Assembly: GCA_944321155.1 (NCBI GenBank)
Contig: CALUKG010000004.1
Location: forward strand, 1-62,329
Length of the DNA stretch: 62,329 bases
Origin: an uncultured Bacteroidales bacterium
Lineage (GTDB): Bacteria > Bacteroidota > Bacteroidia > Bacteroidales > Paludibacteraceae
Direction of reading: 5' to 3'
The notes beneath the pieces were generated by a model. That model saw nothing but the letters and a program-made list of their open reading frames with translations. It did not search any database and was not told the DNA's origin. This document shows, piece by piece, positions 1 to 7,990 of the stretch (positions are counted from its first letter, which is position 1; each line of letters begins with the position of its first letter). The translations under genes were made by a program, and so were the position numbers.

Positions 1-2
1 AA

Positions 3-44
3 AGCCAACTAATTCGCAATAATTTGTGGATGAATTAGTTGGCT
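3..44. terminator. Hairpin terminator at the window edge
   Basis: A 13-bp perfect inverted repeat (3-15 with 32-44) encloses a 16-base loop. On the plus strand it is followed by an AT-rich run, so it probably ends a transcript entering from the left. It could also serve the leftward operon that stops at 307. Confidence 0.55.
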
Positions 45-306
45 AATTTTATTCTATTTACTGAATGTCCCTACCTAGTGTTACAATTGTTAGCAGTAAT
101 GTTAGCCAAAAGCCTCGGTTAGTTGTTAGTTTGTTCATGTTGGGTTGATTTTAGAGGTTATGTTTTGCTTTATTTATAGCTCAACAAGTTTTACCTTGTT
201 TTGTCAAAGAGTTTGGATTACTTTGATAAAAATAGTCCGGCAAGAAAAAGCAATGACACTTGTTCTTTGATATTTTCACTGCCGGACCCCTCCCTATACA
301 GTTATT
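45..306. other. Non-coding tail of the leftward operon
   Basis: No credible reading frame is seen here. The only structure is an 8-bp inverted repeat (235-242 with 280-287, arms GTCCGGCA and TGCCGGAC) with a 37-base loop, just beyond the last gene of the leftward operon. It may be a weak 3'-end structure for that transcript. Confidence 0.35.
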
Positions 307-762
307 TTAATTCCAAGTAATGGGCATGTTTTCAAATTCCAAATCCTTGATAGAGTTGTTGACCGTGATAGGTATGACGATTTTCTCAAAACTTTTCAAA
401 CTTGTATCTACATTTTTTAGGGTTGTGAACTGACCATTGTATTCAGCCCATACTTCAACACCATTGGGAGTGCTGACATTGCCTATATAGCCAGCCTGTA
501 CGCCATTTGTATAGGTTGCACCATCTCCGTAAGCTGTCAAGTAACCAAAATAAACACTGGAAACGTTTCCTATACTTTTTACGGCAATACCGATGCTTAC
601 TTCGCCTGTTCCAGAGTTACCAGTGCAATAATAACTGCCAAATTCCAATTCTTCAGGGAAAGGATTGCTGTAAGTGGTTTTTGGTTCCACATTAAACATT
701 TCGCAACTGCTTAAACATACAGCCATCATAACTACTATGGCTGCCATAATTTTCTTCGTCAT
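307..762 (-). CDS. Small lipoprotein of unknown function (last gene of envelope operon)
   Basis: A 151-residue predicted lipoprotein. The N terminus has a charged start, a hydrophobic core and a lipobox ending at Cys20 (LSSC), so it should be lipid-anchored in the envelope. The mature part is short, rich in Gly, Asn, Thr and Tyr, looks beta-rich, and shows no catalytic motif I recognise. It is the seventh and last gene of the leftward operon that starts near 6593, 38 bases after the LPP20-like gene; the other gaps in that operon are 9-21 bases. This one may therefore be more loosely coupled. Reading-frame confidence is high; the function is unknown. Confidence 0.8.
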   Translation of the reverse strand: MTKKIMAAIVVMMAVCLSSCEMFNVEPKTTYSNPFPEELEFGSYYCTGNSGTGEVSIGIAVKSIGNVSSVYFGYLTAYGDGATYTNGVQAGYIGNVSTPNGVEVWAEYNGQFTTLKNVDTSLKSFEKIVIPITVNNSIKDLEFENMPITWN

Positions 763-800
763 AAATTAATGATGATTAAAGGATTAATAATTATTGGTTG

Positions 801-1379
801 TTATTTTTGGCTTTCCAAAAAAGCCTTCATTTGTTCGTCGTATGTTTTCTTGAATTGTGCCTTGTCGAATGCGGCTTTAAGTTTTGCTTCACCTTCAAAA
901 GCCTTTGTCAATTGATCTGCCAGATATTGTTTGTTGACTTGCAGGCAGACATGGTAGCGATAATTACCGTTTTCAAGTTTGAATAGTTTTTCTCCATTCA
1001 ATTCTGCACCGGCAAGTGTTTGGTCAATTACAGAATAGGCTTGTTCTTCATACATGTTTACAACATCTATGTTTTCTGTAACGGCAGTGTTTTTGCCATA
1101 ATTGTCAATTACGGCGCGAACCTGTACGCGGATAGTAGCAGCCAGCTCCTGGCGTGCATTTTGCAAGGCTACTTTTTTTGCCATAGACATGTCGGGGCTT
1201 ACACCCTGTTGTACGGCACGCCAATATTCAGCGTCAGTACGATACTCTGGACCGCTTAGCGGAATGGCTATTTCCACTTCGCCTTTTTCCGGTTTTGCTA
1301 ATGATTGCTGCGATTTACAACTTGATGCTACAGCAAGAATGGCTATAGATAAGCCAAATAAAATCAATGCATGTTTCAT
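801..1379 (-). CDS. LPP20-like lipoprotein
   Basis: A 192-residue predicted lipoprotein with lipobox VASSC (Cys21). Residues about 50-160 follow the pattern I associate with the LPP20 lipoprotein family: a helix with alanines at regular spacing (AKKVALQNARQELAATIR), then a strand-rich half carrying YRYHVCLQV. The C-terminal 35 residues are a charged helix. LPP20 relatives occur in envelope assemblies and as outer-membrane lipoproteins of unknown role. It lies 12 bases after the 431-residue secreted gene, whose N-terminal half shows the same alanine-spaced helix, which suggests related modules within one operon. The family assignment is by eye. Confidence 0.75.
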   Translation of the reverse strand: MKHALILFGLSIAILAVASSCKSQQSLAKPEKGEVEIAIPLSGPEYRTDAEYWRAVQQGVSPDMSMAKKVALQNARQELAATIRVQVRAVIDNYGKNTAVTENIDVVNMYEEQAYSVIDQTLAGAELNGEKLFKLENGNYRYHVCLQVNKQYLADQLTKAFEGEAKLKAAFDKAQFKKTYDEQMKAFLESQK

Positions 1380-1391
1380 AATGATGTGTTT

Positions 1392-2687
1392 TTATAGATT
1401 AATGATATATGGAAGTTTGAAACGTATGCTTTCCTCTTTTTTTGTTTTCTGATTTTTTATGGTAATGGTACCGTCGGTCAAACTGCTTTTTGATGTTTGT
1501 TTGAAACGAGTACTATTGATAGTCAATATGATATGATTGAGTCCCTTTCCATAGGTTTGTTCGGATTGAGGTTCAATTACAACGTTAGGCAATTCATTTG
1601 TCGAAAATTGTAAAGTTTCAATAGTGAATGGAGCATCGTATTTTGAACGTAATCCAAAGTCAACCGTTATATTCTCAAGACAACTGTTCTCTTCATTGTA
1701 TGTACCATTGATTTTGACGGTTCCTTGGGGGATAACCTCCATACTGTTTTCTCCTAAATCAAAGTAAAAGCGGTGGCGTTGTGTTGTCCCACCAAAATTG
1801 AACAGCAAGTCAATGGCATTTTCATCTTCAGGAAGGCAGCCTTCATATTCGTATGTTACGGTGAATGTTGTATCTATATTGGGTACAACAGAGATGTTTT
1901 GGGCAAATTCGCTTCGTGCATTCGGCATTTTTGCTTGGGTTGCCTTATGCCCATTTAATAGTAGTGCATAGTGATATGTGCCTAATTCGTTTGATAGGGT
2001 ATTAACTTGCACTTTTTTATGAATTTGCCGTAGGTCTTCTTGTAATGATTGTGCTTCCTGTTTTCTGGTTTCGTCGAAAAAATAATTGATGAGTGGATTT
2101 AGTGCTAATGTTAGACTTCTGACATCGTCAAGATTATTTAGCTGTTCAGCTTCTTTCTTGATTGAAAGTAGTTGATTGTATTTTTCTTCATCATAGGACT
2201 GGAACTCGGCAATGAGTCTGTTTCGCTCCATACGCGAGAATGGATATTTCAAGAAGAATACATAATGATATTTTTTTTGCTTCTTGTCATATAACTTTTC
2301 CCAATAGGAATCTTCTGCATTGGCAATTGTGATGCCTGATACAAAAGGCAGTTGTACTGCTCTGGATTTGAACTCATTTCGGAAATATTCGTTTGTAGAA
2401 TAAGTGTCGTTCTGCTTGGTTTGTTCTGTCATCATGCTACTTTCAGAGCTAATGTTGACTGCAATTGCATTGATAATTTCGTTTTTAATGTTATCCATGC
2501 ATTTCTGTTTTGCCAGTTCCAGATTATCACTTTCAGCGGAAAAGGTGAGGTAGCCAGGAATTGTTTGTCCTACCCATTCCGGTCGCTTCTTATCACTGCG
2601 CTCCACAACTTTATATTGCGAAAAGACATTAGGGCAGCAACAGAACAAGAGGCTTATGATGCTTATTACATTTATTATCTTAGTCAT
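1392..2687 (-). CDS. Secreted protein with LPP20-like N-terminal region
   Basis: A 431-residue exported protein. Residues 1-23 form a signal peptide, with an unusual CCC run at 17-19 and likely cleavage after FSQ. Residues about 30-150 have a Trp-Val-Gly motif and an alanine-spaced helix that resembles the LPP20-like neighbour. Residues 150-230 look helical. The C-terminal 200 residues look like beta-sandwich material. No active site is visible. It is separated by 21 bases from the upstream TPR-like gene and by 12 bases from the downstream lipoprotein, so it should share their transcript. It may be a periplasmic subunit of an envelope complex, but that rests only on context. Confidence 0.75.
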   Translation of the reverse strand: MTKIINVISIISLLFCCCPNVFSQYKVVERSDKKRPEWVGQTIPGYLTFSAESDNLELAKQKCMDNIKNEIINAIAVNISSESSMMTEQTKQNDTYSTNEYFRNEFKSRAVQLPFVSGITIANAEDSYWEKLYDKKQKKYHYVFFLKYPFSRMERNRLIAEFQSYDEEKYNQLLSIKKEAEQLNNLDDVRSLTLALNPLINYFFDETRKQEAQSLQEDLRQIHKKVQVNTLSNELGTYHYALLLNGHKATQAKMPNARSEFAQNISVVPNIDTTFTVTYEYEGCLPEDENAIDLLFNFGGTTQRHRFYFDLGENSMEVIPQGTVKINGTYNEENSCLENITVDFGLRSKYDAPFTIETLQFSTNELPNVVIEPQSEQTYGKGLNHIILTINSTRFKQTSKSSLTDGTITIKNQKTKKEESIRFKLPYIINL

Positions 2688-2708
2688 AGGCTTGTTTGCT
2701 TTACTTGA

Positions 2709-3677
2709 TTATAAACCAATCAGATTCCTTAGCCAAGTGCTCGTGCTACTTCCAGTTAGAGATGTTTGGGGGGCAATCTCACTGGCGTATTTGTAGGAAG
2801 ATTCTATCTGTGCTTTTTTTAGCATTACCTCGTCTTCATGTACTTTTTGGGCATATTCCATCTGTATTCGAAGGCGTTCCAATTCTTCCGCTTTTGCTTG
2901 ACGTTCCTTTTCCTCCATGGTGGATTGGATTTGCTCCATCATTTTAGTGGCTTTCCCAAACTGATTGCTTAAAGGATCTACAGTTGCTAAAATCTCCAGT
3001 GCTTCAGTGTAGTCTTTCTGAGCATATGCAGCCTGGGCAGAAATGATGATGCTTTCATTTTTTTTGTTCAGGTCTTGTAAAAAAATATCAGACATCAGTT
3101 CTGCAACGCTTGGATACTCAGGAACAGACTCGGGAATAGAAGATAAGGTGAGAAGGGCTTCGTCTGTTTTCCCGGTTTTAGCTAAAGACTGTGCTTTGGC
3201 AATTAAAACAGGTGTACGCTCTGCATAATAATCAATAATCTTCTCTCTAGCACTGGTCATGAAGCTACGGATTTCCGGTTTACGGGGGTTGAGTTGCCGT
3301 AATGCTTGTGTATATGCGGAATTTTCTGTTTTGTCAATTCCTGCTATTTCGATGCTTTTCTCGGCAACAATTACCTTTTCAATAGCATTTACCACATATA
3401 GTGATATTTCCAAGTGTACATTTATTTGTGGTGGAACTACAGGTACAGCCGTCTTTTCAAGTACACTTACATTGCATGTCAGAATAAAATCATTAGATTC
3501 AGAACCATATCCGTTGTTTGTGGCTATTTGCAGTAATTTTTGCTGGAGTGTGGGATGTAACCTTTCCGGCACATCCAATCCAGAAGGTAGAACTGGAGTT
3601 ATTCCAATGTTTCGTTCTTGTGCCTGTAGGGACGTTATGATAAGACTACAGAAAATGAACACAAATATTCTCTTCAT
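2709..3677 (-). CDS. Secreted helical (TPR-like) protein
   Basis: A 322-residue exported protein with a cleavable signal peptide (about 1-19, SLQAQ). The first 140 residues are strand-rich. About 150-240 contain helical pairs with the TPR-like spacing LAKTGKTDEALLTLSSIPE and AQKDYTEALEILATVDP. A charged coiled-coil-like helix follows at about 245-290 and the tail is Ser/Thr-rich. The architecture recalls the adaptor proteins that sit beside CsgG- or LPP20-type lipoproteins, but I cannot assign a family. It lies 12 bases after the 314-residue gene in the leftward operon. Confidence 0.75.
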   Translation of the reverse strand: MKRIFVFIFCSLIITSLQAQERNIGITPVLPSGLDVPERLHPTLQQKLLQIATNNGYGSESNDFILTCNVSVLEKTAVPVVPPQINVHLEISLYVVNAIEKVIVAEKSIEIAGIDKTENSAYTQALRQLNPRKPEIRSFMTSAREKIIDYYAERTPVLIAKAQSLAKTGKTDEALLTLSSIPESVPEYPSVAELMSDIFLQDLNKKNESIIISAQAAYAQKDYTEALEILATVDPLSNQFGKATKMMEQIQSTMEEKERQAKAEELERLRIQMEYAQKVHEDEVMLKKAQIESSYKYASEIAPQTSLTGSSTSTWLRNLIGL

Positions 3678-3689
3678 GGCTATTTGTTT

Positions 3690-4634
3690 TTATTTTTCAC
3701 CAACAATTAATTGAGCAAATCCTAATCCGCGTGTTGCTAATTTTGAATCAACTCCGTATTGGTCACGCAGGTGTTTCTGTAAACCTCGTAGCCACGCACG
3801 AGCATCTATAGCGCGCTCCTTCTCATTGAACAATGGAATCATTACTTGCTCAAATGACATGAAATTTTCAGTGGCGTCAGTCAGGTTATAACGTCCTCCA
3901 ACCGTATTGTCGCTAATCCAATTTTCGATTATTTCAGTTAATTCCATTCCATCAAATTCGCTCTCTAAGCCATATTCCAAGCTATCCCATGCACGAATCA
4001 TGATACTGACCTCTCTACCGTTTTCAAATAAACCGTTGAAGTAGTTCTGCAATTGGTAGTTGAAATTGTCCATGTGTTGTAGAACCGCTTCTTCAAGCAA
4101 AACCGGTAGTTCGGCACTGAAAGAGGGTGCACCAGTACCTGACGCCCCTGCTATTTGTAGGCCAGTATATGCATCCAAGCCTTGCAGATTATATGTGATG
4201 GAACGTTTAGGACCAACAGTATTGATGGTCCATGTCAGTTGCATCCAAATGTCAGCTTTTGCACTGCGTTTTAATCTGTCAATTGGACTTTCCTTTATCA
4301 TACTGCCATTGTGGCTTGTGTAAAGAGATGTTTCTGCTTCGGTAATTTCAAGAGATTTAAGAGCACTTTCCAGATTTTTTAGCGGAAATCCTCTTTCTGC
4401 CATTAACTCATTGATTTTACTGATGACCAATAATAAATCGGCATTTTCTTGAAGCGCTTTTTTGTAATCAGGGAATTTGCTTATGTCTCCATTTTCATCG
4501 ATTTCCTGCATGTAGCCGTTTTGGTTACACCATAAATCACTGGGAACAACCATTATTATTGGTTTTTTTGCTTGTGAGAAAGCATTTACAGACAAGCAGA
4601 CGAGGGCAAGACAGATAAATAGAAATTTCTTCAT
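3690..4634 (-). CDS. Exported protein, possibly DUF6175 family
   Basis: A 314-residue exported protein with a signal peptide ending near residue 20 (AFSQA). The mature protein opens with a strand (KPIIMVVPSDLWC), then an alternating alpha/beta region in which KADIWMQLTW resembles the CsgG-like pattern of a helix before a 'this is a property of the system' strand. The C-terminal third is helical and ends with GLGFAQLIVGEK. From memory it resembles DUF6175 proteins of Bacteroidetes, which I could not check. It is the third gene of the leftward operon, 12 bases after the 176-residue gene. Confidence 0.72.
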   Translation of the reverse strand: MKKFLFICLALVCLSVNAFSQAKKPIIMVVPSDLWCNQNGYMQEIDENGDISKFPDYKKALQENADLLLVISKINELMAERGFPLKNLESALKSLEITEAETSLYTSHNGSMIKESPIDRLKRSAKADIWMQLTWTINTVGPKRSITYNLQGLDAYTGLQIAGASGTGAPSFSAELPVLLEEAVLQHMDNFNYQLQNYFNGLFENGREVSIMIRAWDSLEYGLESEFDGMELTEIIENWISDNTVGGRYNLTDATENFMSFEQVMIPLFNEKERAIDARAWLRGLQKHLRDQYGVDSKLATRGLGFAQLIVGEK

Positions 4635-4646
4635 GGTGCAATTGTT

Positions 4647-5177
4647 TTAAAAACCAGCGTTTAGTGCCTTGATTATACCGGCATTTTCCAATTCTTTTCT
4701 CAAATCATCTTTTCTAACAGTGACAACAATACCAACTTTGTACAATTTCTTTGATATTTTAATCAAATCATTGGGATTGGGAATTCCGTTATTGATCAGT
4801 GACACATATCGCATATATGGTCCTCCATCTTTGAAAAATTCATCAAAATAGGCCTTGTTGTCTAACTCCGTTTGTAAGTCAGGTACCAAAGGATGTTGTG
4901 CAGGAATGCGGCTGCCATCAGTAGAAGCACCATAACCTTTGAATAAGATGCCATGGACTGCATTTTTTGCCGCTTGTTTTGAAGCTAGTTCTACATTCTT
5001 GGCGTAACTCCATACTTTTACAATGCATGAACCTTGTCTGGCTTGACCTATGGCAGGTTCTATTTCATATTCCCATTGTGTCGTAGCAAGATCTTGTTTG
5101 TTTTTTTTCTTGGCAGATGCTTCAAATGTAAAAGACAATAACGTTGCGATGATTAATAATAAACTAGTTTTTTTCAT
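4647..5177 (-). CDS. Small exported protein with LPP20-like helix
   Basis: A 176-residue exported protein. The signal peptide covers about 1-22 (EASA cleavage), followed by a basic KKKNKQ stretch. Residues 50-75 contain the alanine-spaced helix VELASKQAAKNAVHGILFKG, resembling the other LPP20-like members of the operon. The C-terminal half carries a GIVVTVRKDDLRKELE strand-helix. It sits 9 bases after the 468-residue first gene of the operon. Three proteins with the same local pattern in one transcript suggest duplication and specialisation of one envelope module. No enzymatic motif is present. Confidence 0.75.
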   Translation of the reverse strand: MKKTSLLLIIATLLSFTFEASAKKKNKQDLATTQWEYEIEPAIGQARQGSCIVKVWSYAKNVELASKQAAKNAVHGILFKGYGASTDGSRIPAQHPLVPDLQTELDNKAYFDEFFKDGGPYMRYVSLINNGIPNPNDLIKISKKLYKVGIVVTVRKDDLRKELENAGIIKALNAGF

Positions 5178-5186
5178 ATGCTACAC

Positions 5187-6593
5187 TTATTTCTTTTGTT
5201 CTTTTTCTTTTTCTTTTTTCTTTGCTGCTTTGGCTTCTTTTTTTGCTTGGGCTATTTTTGCTTTTTCTTGTTTTGCATCAAATTTGCCTTCAAATAACAA
5301 CATACCTGGCATTAAATTTTTAGTACCTTTCAAAAGGGTGGCAGTTAATGGGCGTCCGCCATTGTTTTTTAGCTCTTCTTCAGAAACCATATAACGGTTG
5401 TCCCAAATTTCGTTTTTGTCAGGTTTTAATGTTCCTACTTGTTTGTAGAATGTTTGTCCGTCTTCGCTTACTTGCTTTTCGAGTACTACAAATTTGCTTT
5501 TAGGAGTGATACCTTCTTTTGTGCCTATATATGCTCTGTATCCGATGAACTTGTCCTTGTCATTGTAAGCGATTTCACATATTGGTGTTTTTACTTGGAA
5601 GACAGGGTATTTCTTTTGTAAGTTAACAATGTTTTTGTCCAACGTACGGGTGCAAGTTACTAACATCTGCTCGCTTTGACTTTTTTGCGAATACATGGTG
5701 CCTTTGTCTGTGTATTGCTCGTATTTTCCAATATATTTCATTTGGAATGTTGTGGTATCTGCTAAAAATGCAGAGATTTTTTCTGGTTCATTGATTGTGT
5801 AATAGTTGTTGTAGAAAGTGTTTGCAATAGAATCATTCCATTCTAATTGGAAAAGATAAGAATTGATGCGTACAACGAATCCGCTAATGTTGAGCATATC
5901 TGTGATGTCTCCCAACATTCCTGCTGCTGTGTTGACTAATCCACCAGTTGCAGATAAAAGTCCTCCAACCGAACTGCCAAGATCGCCAAATAACCCAAGT
6001 ACTTCGTTGGCCGCATCACCTACTACTTGTGCTGTTTCACCTACAGCGCGTGAAGTCTCAGATACAATTTCTGCACGTTCTTTGTGATCAACATATGATA
6101 TGTCGTTTATAAGAATAAAGGTTTTTCCTATAAGCTCTTCACCTGCGTCAGCCAACATGGCTTGCCCGCGGGTGGTGTTCATGGCATTTTGTGCGTCTAG
6201 AACTGTTGCGTCATATAATCCTCTTTCTGCAATCAGTTTTGTGTCAAATCCATTCCCATTGAAACAGAACCATTTGGCAACTAATTCTTTTGCAATCTGA
6301 TTTTGACGGAGGTACTCAATAATTTCATTGGATAAGTCTACTTTACGGTCGGCATGTGGTGTTCCTTCTAAAAATTGTATTCCTATGTCGTGATTATCAT
6401 ATTTGTCAGGGAATGGCATCGATTGTACAGCTTGTCGGATTTCGGTGCTGAAAGAGTCTGCTGGATGTACAATCGTAAACATGGCAATAGAACTTCTTCT
6501 GTATTTTTCATTGAGCTGATTGCTTTCTTCTGCGCTCAGTTGGAAGCCACCATACAGCAAAGTAAGTAATAATAAAGATAATCTGACTTTCAT
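5187..6593 (-). CDS. Large exported protein with glycine-zipper segment and Lys-rich tail (first gene of operon)
   Basis: A 468-residue exported protein with a signal peptide at 1-21 (QLSA). Residues about 178-235 form a Gly/Ala/Val-rich stretch with small residues every three to four positions (for example GDLGSSVGGLLSATGGLVN), the hallmark of a glycine zipper that can pack or insert into membrane. The rest is mixed alpha/beta with a strand-rich C-terminal domain (IGYRAYIGTKEGITPKSK). The last 25 residues are almost all Lys, Glu and Ala. It is the first gene of the seven-gene leftward operon and is divergent from the XRE regulator. Its function is unknown. Confidence 0.75.
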   Translation of the reverse strand: MKVRLSLLLLTLLYGGFQLSAEESNQLNEKYRRSSIAMFTIVHPADSFSTEIRQAVQSMPFPDKYDNHDIGIQFLEGTPHADRKVDLSNEIIEYLRQNQIAKELVAKWFCFNGNGFDTKLIAERGLYDATVLDAQNAMNTTRGQAMLADAGEELIGKTFILINDISYVDHKERAEIVSETSRAVGETAQVVGDAANEVLGLFGDLGSSVGGLLSATGGLVNTAAGMLGDITDMLNISGFVVRINSYLFQLEWNDSIANTFYNNYYTINEPEKISAFLADTTTFQMKYIGKYEQYTDKGTMYSQKSQSEQMLVTCTRTLDKNIVNLQKKYPVFQVKTPICEIAYNDKDKFIGYRAYIGTKEGITPKSKFVVLEKQVSEDGQTFYKQVGTLKPDKNEIWDNRYMVSEEELKNNGGRPLTATLLKGTKNLMPGMLLFEGKFDAKQEKAKIAQAKKEAKAAKKKEKEKEQKK

Positions 6594-6722
6594 AATTTGA
6601 ATTTATTTAGAATTGATGTTTTTTATGTGCGGCGAAAGTACAAATAAAATTTCATACCATGAAACATTTAATGTAATAATTTGATATTAATATTAATGTT
6701 ATGCACTTCTAGTTGATGGAAA
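6594..6722. promoter_or_regulatory. Divergent intergenic region between envelope operon and XRE gene
   Basis: This 129-base AT-rich region must hold promoters for both directions. On the minus strand, 6633-6640 reads TACTTTCG, one base off the TAnnTTTG box, with no good -33 partner. On the plus strand, ATGCACTTCT at 6701-6710 lies 12 bases before the first possible start of the regulator and recurs inverted just after that gene (7142-7151), so it is a candidate operator. Confidence 0.4.
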
Positions 6723-7103
6723 ATGTTGTATATTGTAGATATGAAAAGCAAGAAAAATTTGGGCGCACACCCTGTTGTTTTAAACCTGCGTAAAATAATG
6801 AATGACAAAGGAATAACTCAAAGTGTGATGGCTGAGTATGCAGGTGTGGAACCTTCCCAATTCAGTAAAATAATGAATGGAAGTGTTCAGATTAGTTTGT
6901 GGCAGGTTTCAAATATTGCAACAAGCTTAAATATGGATATAATTGACATATTTACGTATCCCGATAAATTTGAGAAAAAAAGTGATGCTATTGATAATAA
7001 TGAGATAAAGGCCGTGCTGACTATTGAACTTAAATCCGATATGAAAAAGAAGATTTTGCGGATGATTTTTGATAAGGATGATATTGAACTTCTGGATAAA
7101 TAA
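6723..7103 (+). CDS. XRE-family helix-turn-helix regulator
   Basis: A 126-residue DNA-binding protein; an in-frame ATG at 6741 (MKSKKNL) is an equally good start and would give 120 residues. Residues about 20-75 form a Cro/CI-type helix-turn-helix: LRKIMNDKGITQSVMAEYAG, then VEPSQFSKIMNGSVQISLWQV and a fourth helix leading to IIDIFTYP. The C-terminal 40 residues are charged and may dimerise. It is transcribed away from the seven-gene envelope operon, and an identical inverted 10-mer flanks the gene, so self-regulation and control of the operon are plausible. That control is inferred only from position. Confidence 0.85.
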   Translation: MLYIVDMKSKKNLGAHPVVLNLRKIMNDKGITQSVMAEYAGVEPSQFSKIMNGSVQISLWQVSNIATSLNMDIIDIFTYPDKFEKKSDAIDNNEIKAVLTIELKSDMKKKILRMIFDKDDIELLDK

Positions 7104-7130
7104 GACATGGCGGTTTGTTTTGTGAACTTC

Positions 7131-7150
7131 TGCACTTAAAAAGAAGTGCA
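7131..7150 (+). terminator. Small hairpin after XRE gene
   Basis: TGCACTT (7131-7137) pairs with AAGTGCA (7144-7150) around a short A-rich loop. It lacks a strong T run, so it may be a weak terminator. Its right arm is part of the inverted 10-mer also found in front of the XRE gene, so it may instead be an operator. Confidence 0.35.
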
Positions 7151-7267
7151 TGATAGTTTGTTTGTGATTTGGTTGTGCAAGCTTGTGCTTTGTTATGACT
7201 TTATCTGTTTTCTCGCATTGTAAAGTGTTTGTTTTAAGCCGTCTTTTCCTCTTTCCCCAAAAACTCC

Positions 7268-7275
7268 TACATTTG
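7268..7275 (+). promoter_or_regulatory. Promoter -7 box before 188-residue gene
   Basis: TACATTTG matches the Bacteroidetes TAnnTTTG -7 box, 20 bases before the start at 7296. No convincing -33 element is seen at the expected spacing. Confidence 0.5.
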
Positions 7276-7295
7276 CACAGCAAATCATATCAATA

Positions 7296-7862
7296 ATGGA
7301 AAATATCGAATATCTTAACCGCTATGAGCGTCAGTTGACGGAATTATTGTTGCGTGAAGTAACCAGACGTCGCTATTTGGATGGACAGTTGCTTCATTCT
7401 GATGACTTGGATGAAAAATGGTATCAGATTGCTCCCGATTATGTGTCGGATGCGGTACCACAAATAGCAGAGTATCCGAGTGTGGCATTGGCGTGGGCTG
7501 GTTATGTGGGTATGGCACTGGCTGCTTATTGGGATGAAGATTGGCAACGCTATTCCCGTAATCCTAATTTGTATCTGCATCTGAGAAACAAGCAGGGGTT
7601 TGATTTGTTGGATGAATATGTCCTTTACAAGGTATTGAAATTGCCGGAAGGAGGACTGGAGGCTACTGCTTTGGAAGATTTGATGCGTTCGTGTGCACAT
7701 ATTGTTTTGGATTTGATCCGCCACGAGCAAATCGAACCGCAAAGTGTTTTGGCATTTCATGTGTATGCAAGAAGCATCAAGGTTCTTTTCCGTATAGGGG
7801 CAGCTGTAGAGTTGAAACGCCGGAAATACAAATACGAGAAGATAAGTCTCGAAAAAAACTGA
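7296..7862 (+). CDS. Conserved cytosolic protein of unknown function
   Basis: A 188-residue protein with no signal peptide or membrane segment, mostly helical. It is Trp- and Tyr-rich near the middle (ALAWAGYVGMALAAYWDEDW) and ends in a basic stretch. I recall similar short proteins in Bacteroides genomes annotated only as hypothetical. It is a single-gene unit, with a -7 box 20 bases upstream and a clear terminator hairpin (7897-7921) downstream. The composition and complete frame support a real gene. No function can be assigned. Confidence 0.75.
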   Translation: MENIEYLNRYERQLTELLLREVTRRRYLDGQLLHSDDLDEKWYQIAPDYVSDAVPQIAEYPSVALAWAGYVGMALAAYWDEDWQRYSRNPNLYLHLRNKQGFDLLDEYVLYKVLKLPEGGLEATALEDLMRSCAHIVLDLIRHEQIEPQSVLAFHVYARSIKVLFRIGAAVELKRRKYKYEKISLEKN

Positions 7863-7896
7863 TAATTCAGTCGTAATTATTAAAGGTTTGTAATTT

Positions 7897-7921
7897 GGAG
7901 GATAATCGGGAATTGTCCTCC
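7897..7921 (+). terminator. Rho-independent terminator
   Basis: A 10-bp stem (7897-7906 with 7912-7921, one G-T wobble) with a five-base loop, followed by TTGTTTGTTT. It ends the transcript of the 188-residue gene. Confidence 0.7.
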
Positions 7922-7952
7922 TTGTTTGTTTCTATACACTTTTGTACTTTTG
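7922..7952 (+). promoter_or_regulatory. Promoter of MATE gene
   Basis: A -7 box TACTTTTG lies at 7945-7952, with a TTG of a -33 element at 7922-7924 and 20 bases between them. The predicted start of transcription is about 35 bases before the gene at 7991. The -33 element touches the preceding terminator, so the two units are tightly packed. Confidence 0.6.
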
Positions 7953-7990
7953 CGCGCTTTTTTGAAAGCACTATAAGGTATTAGTTAGGT

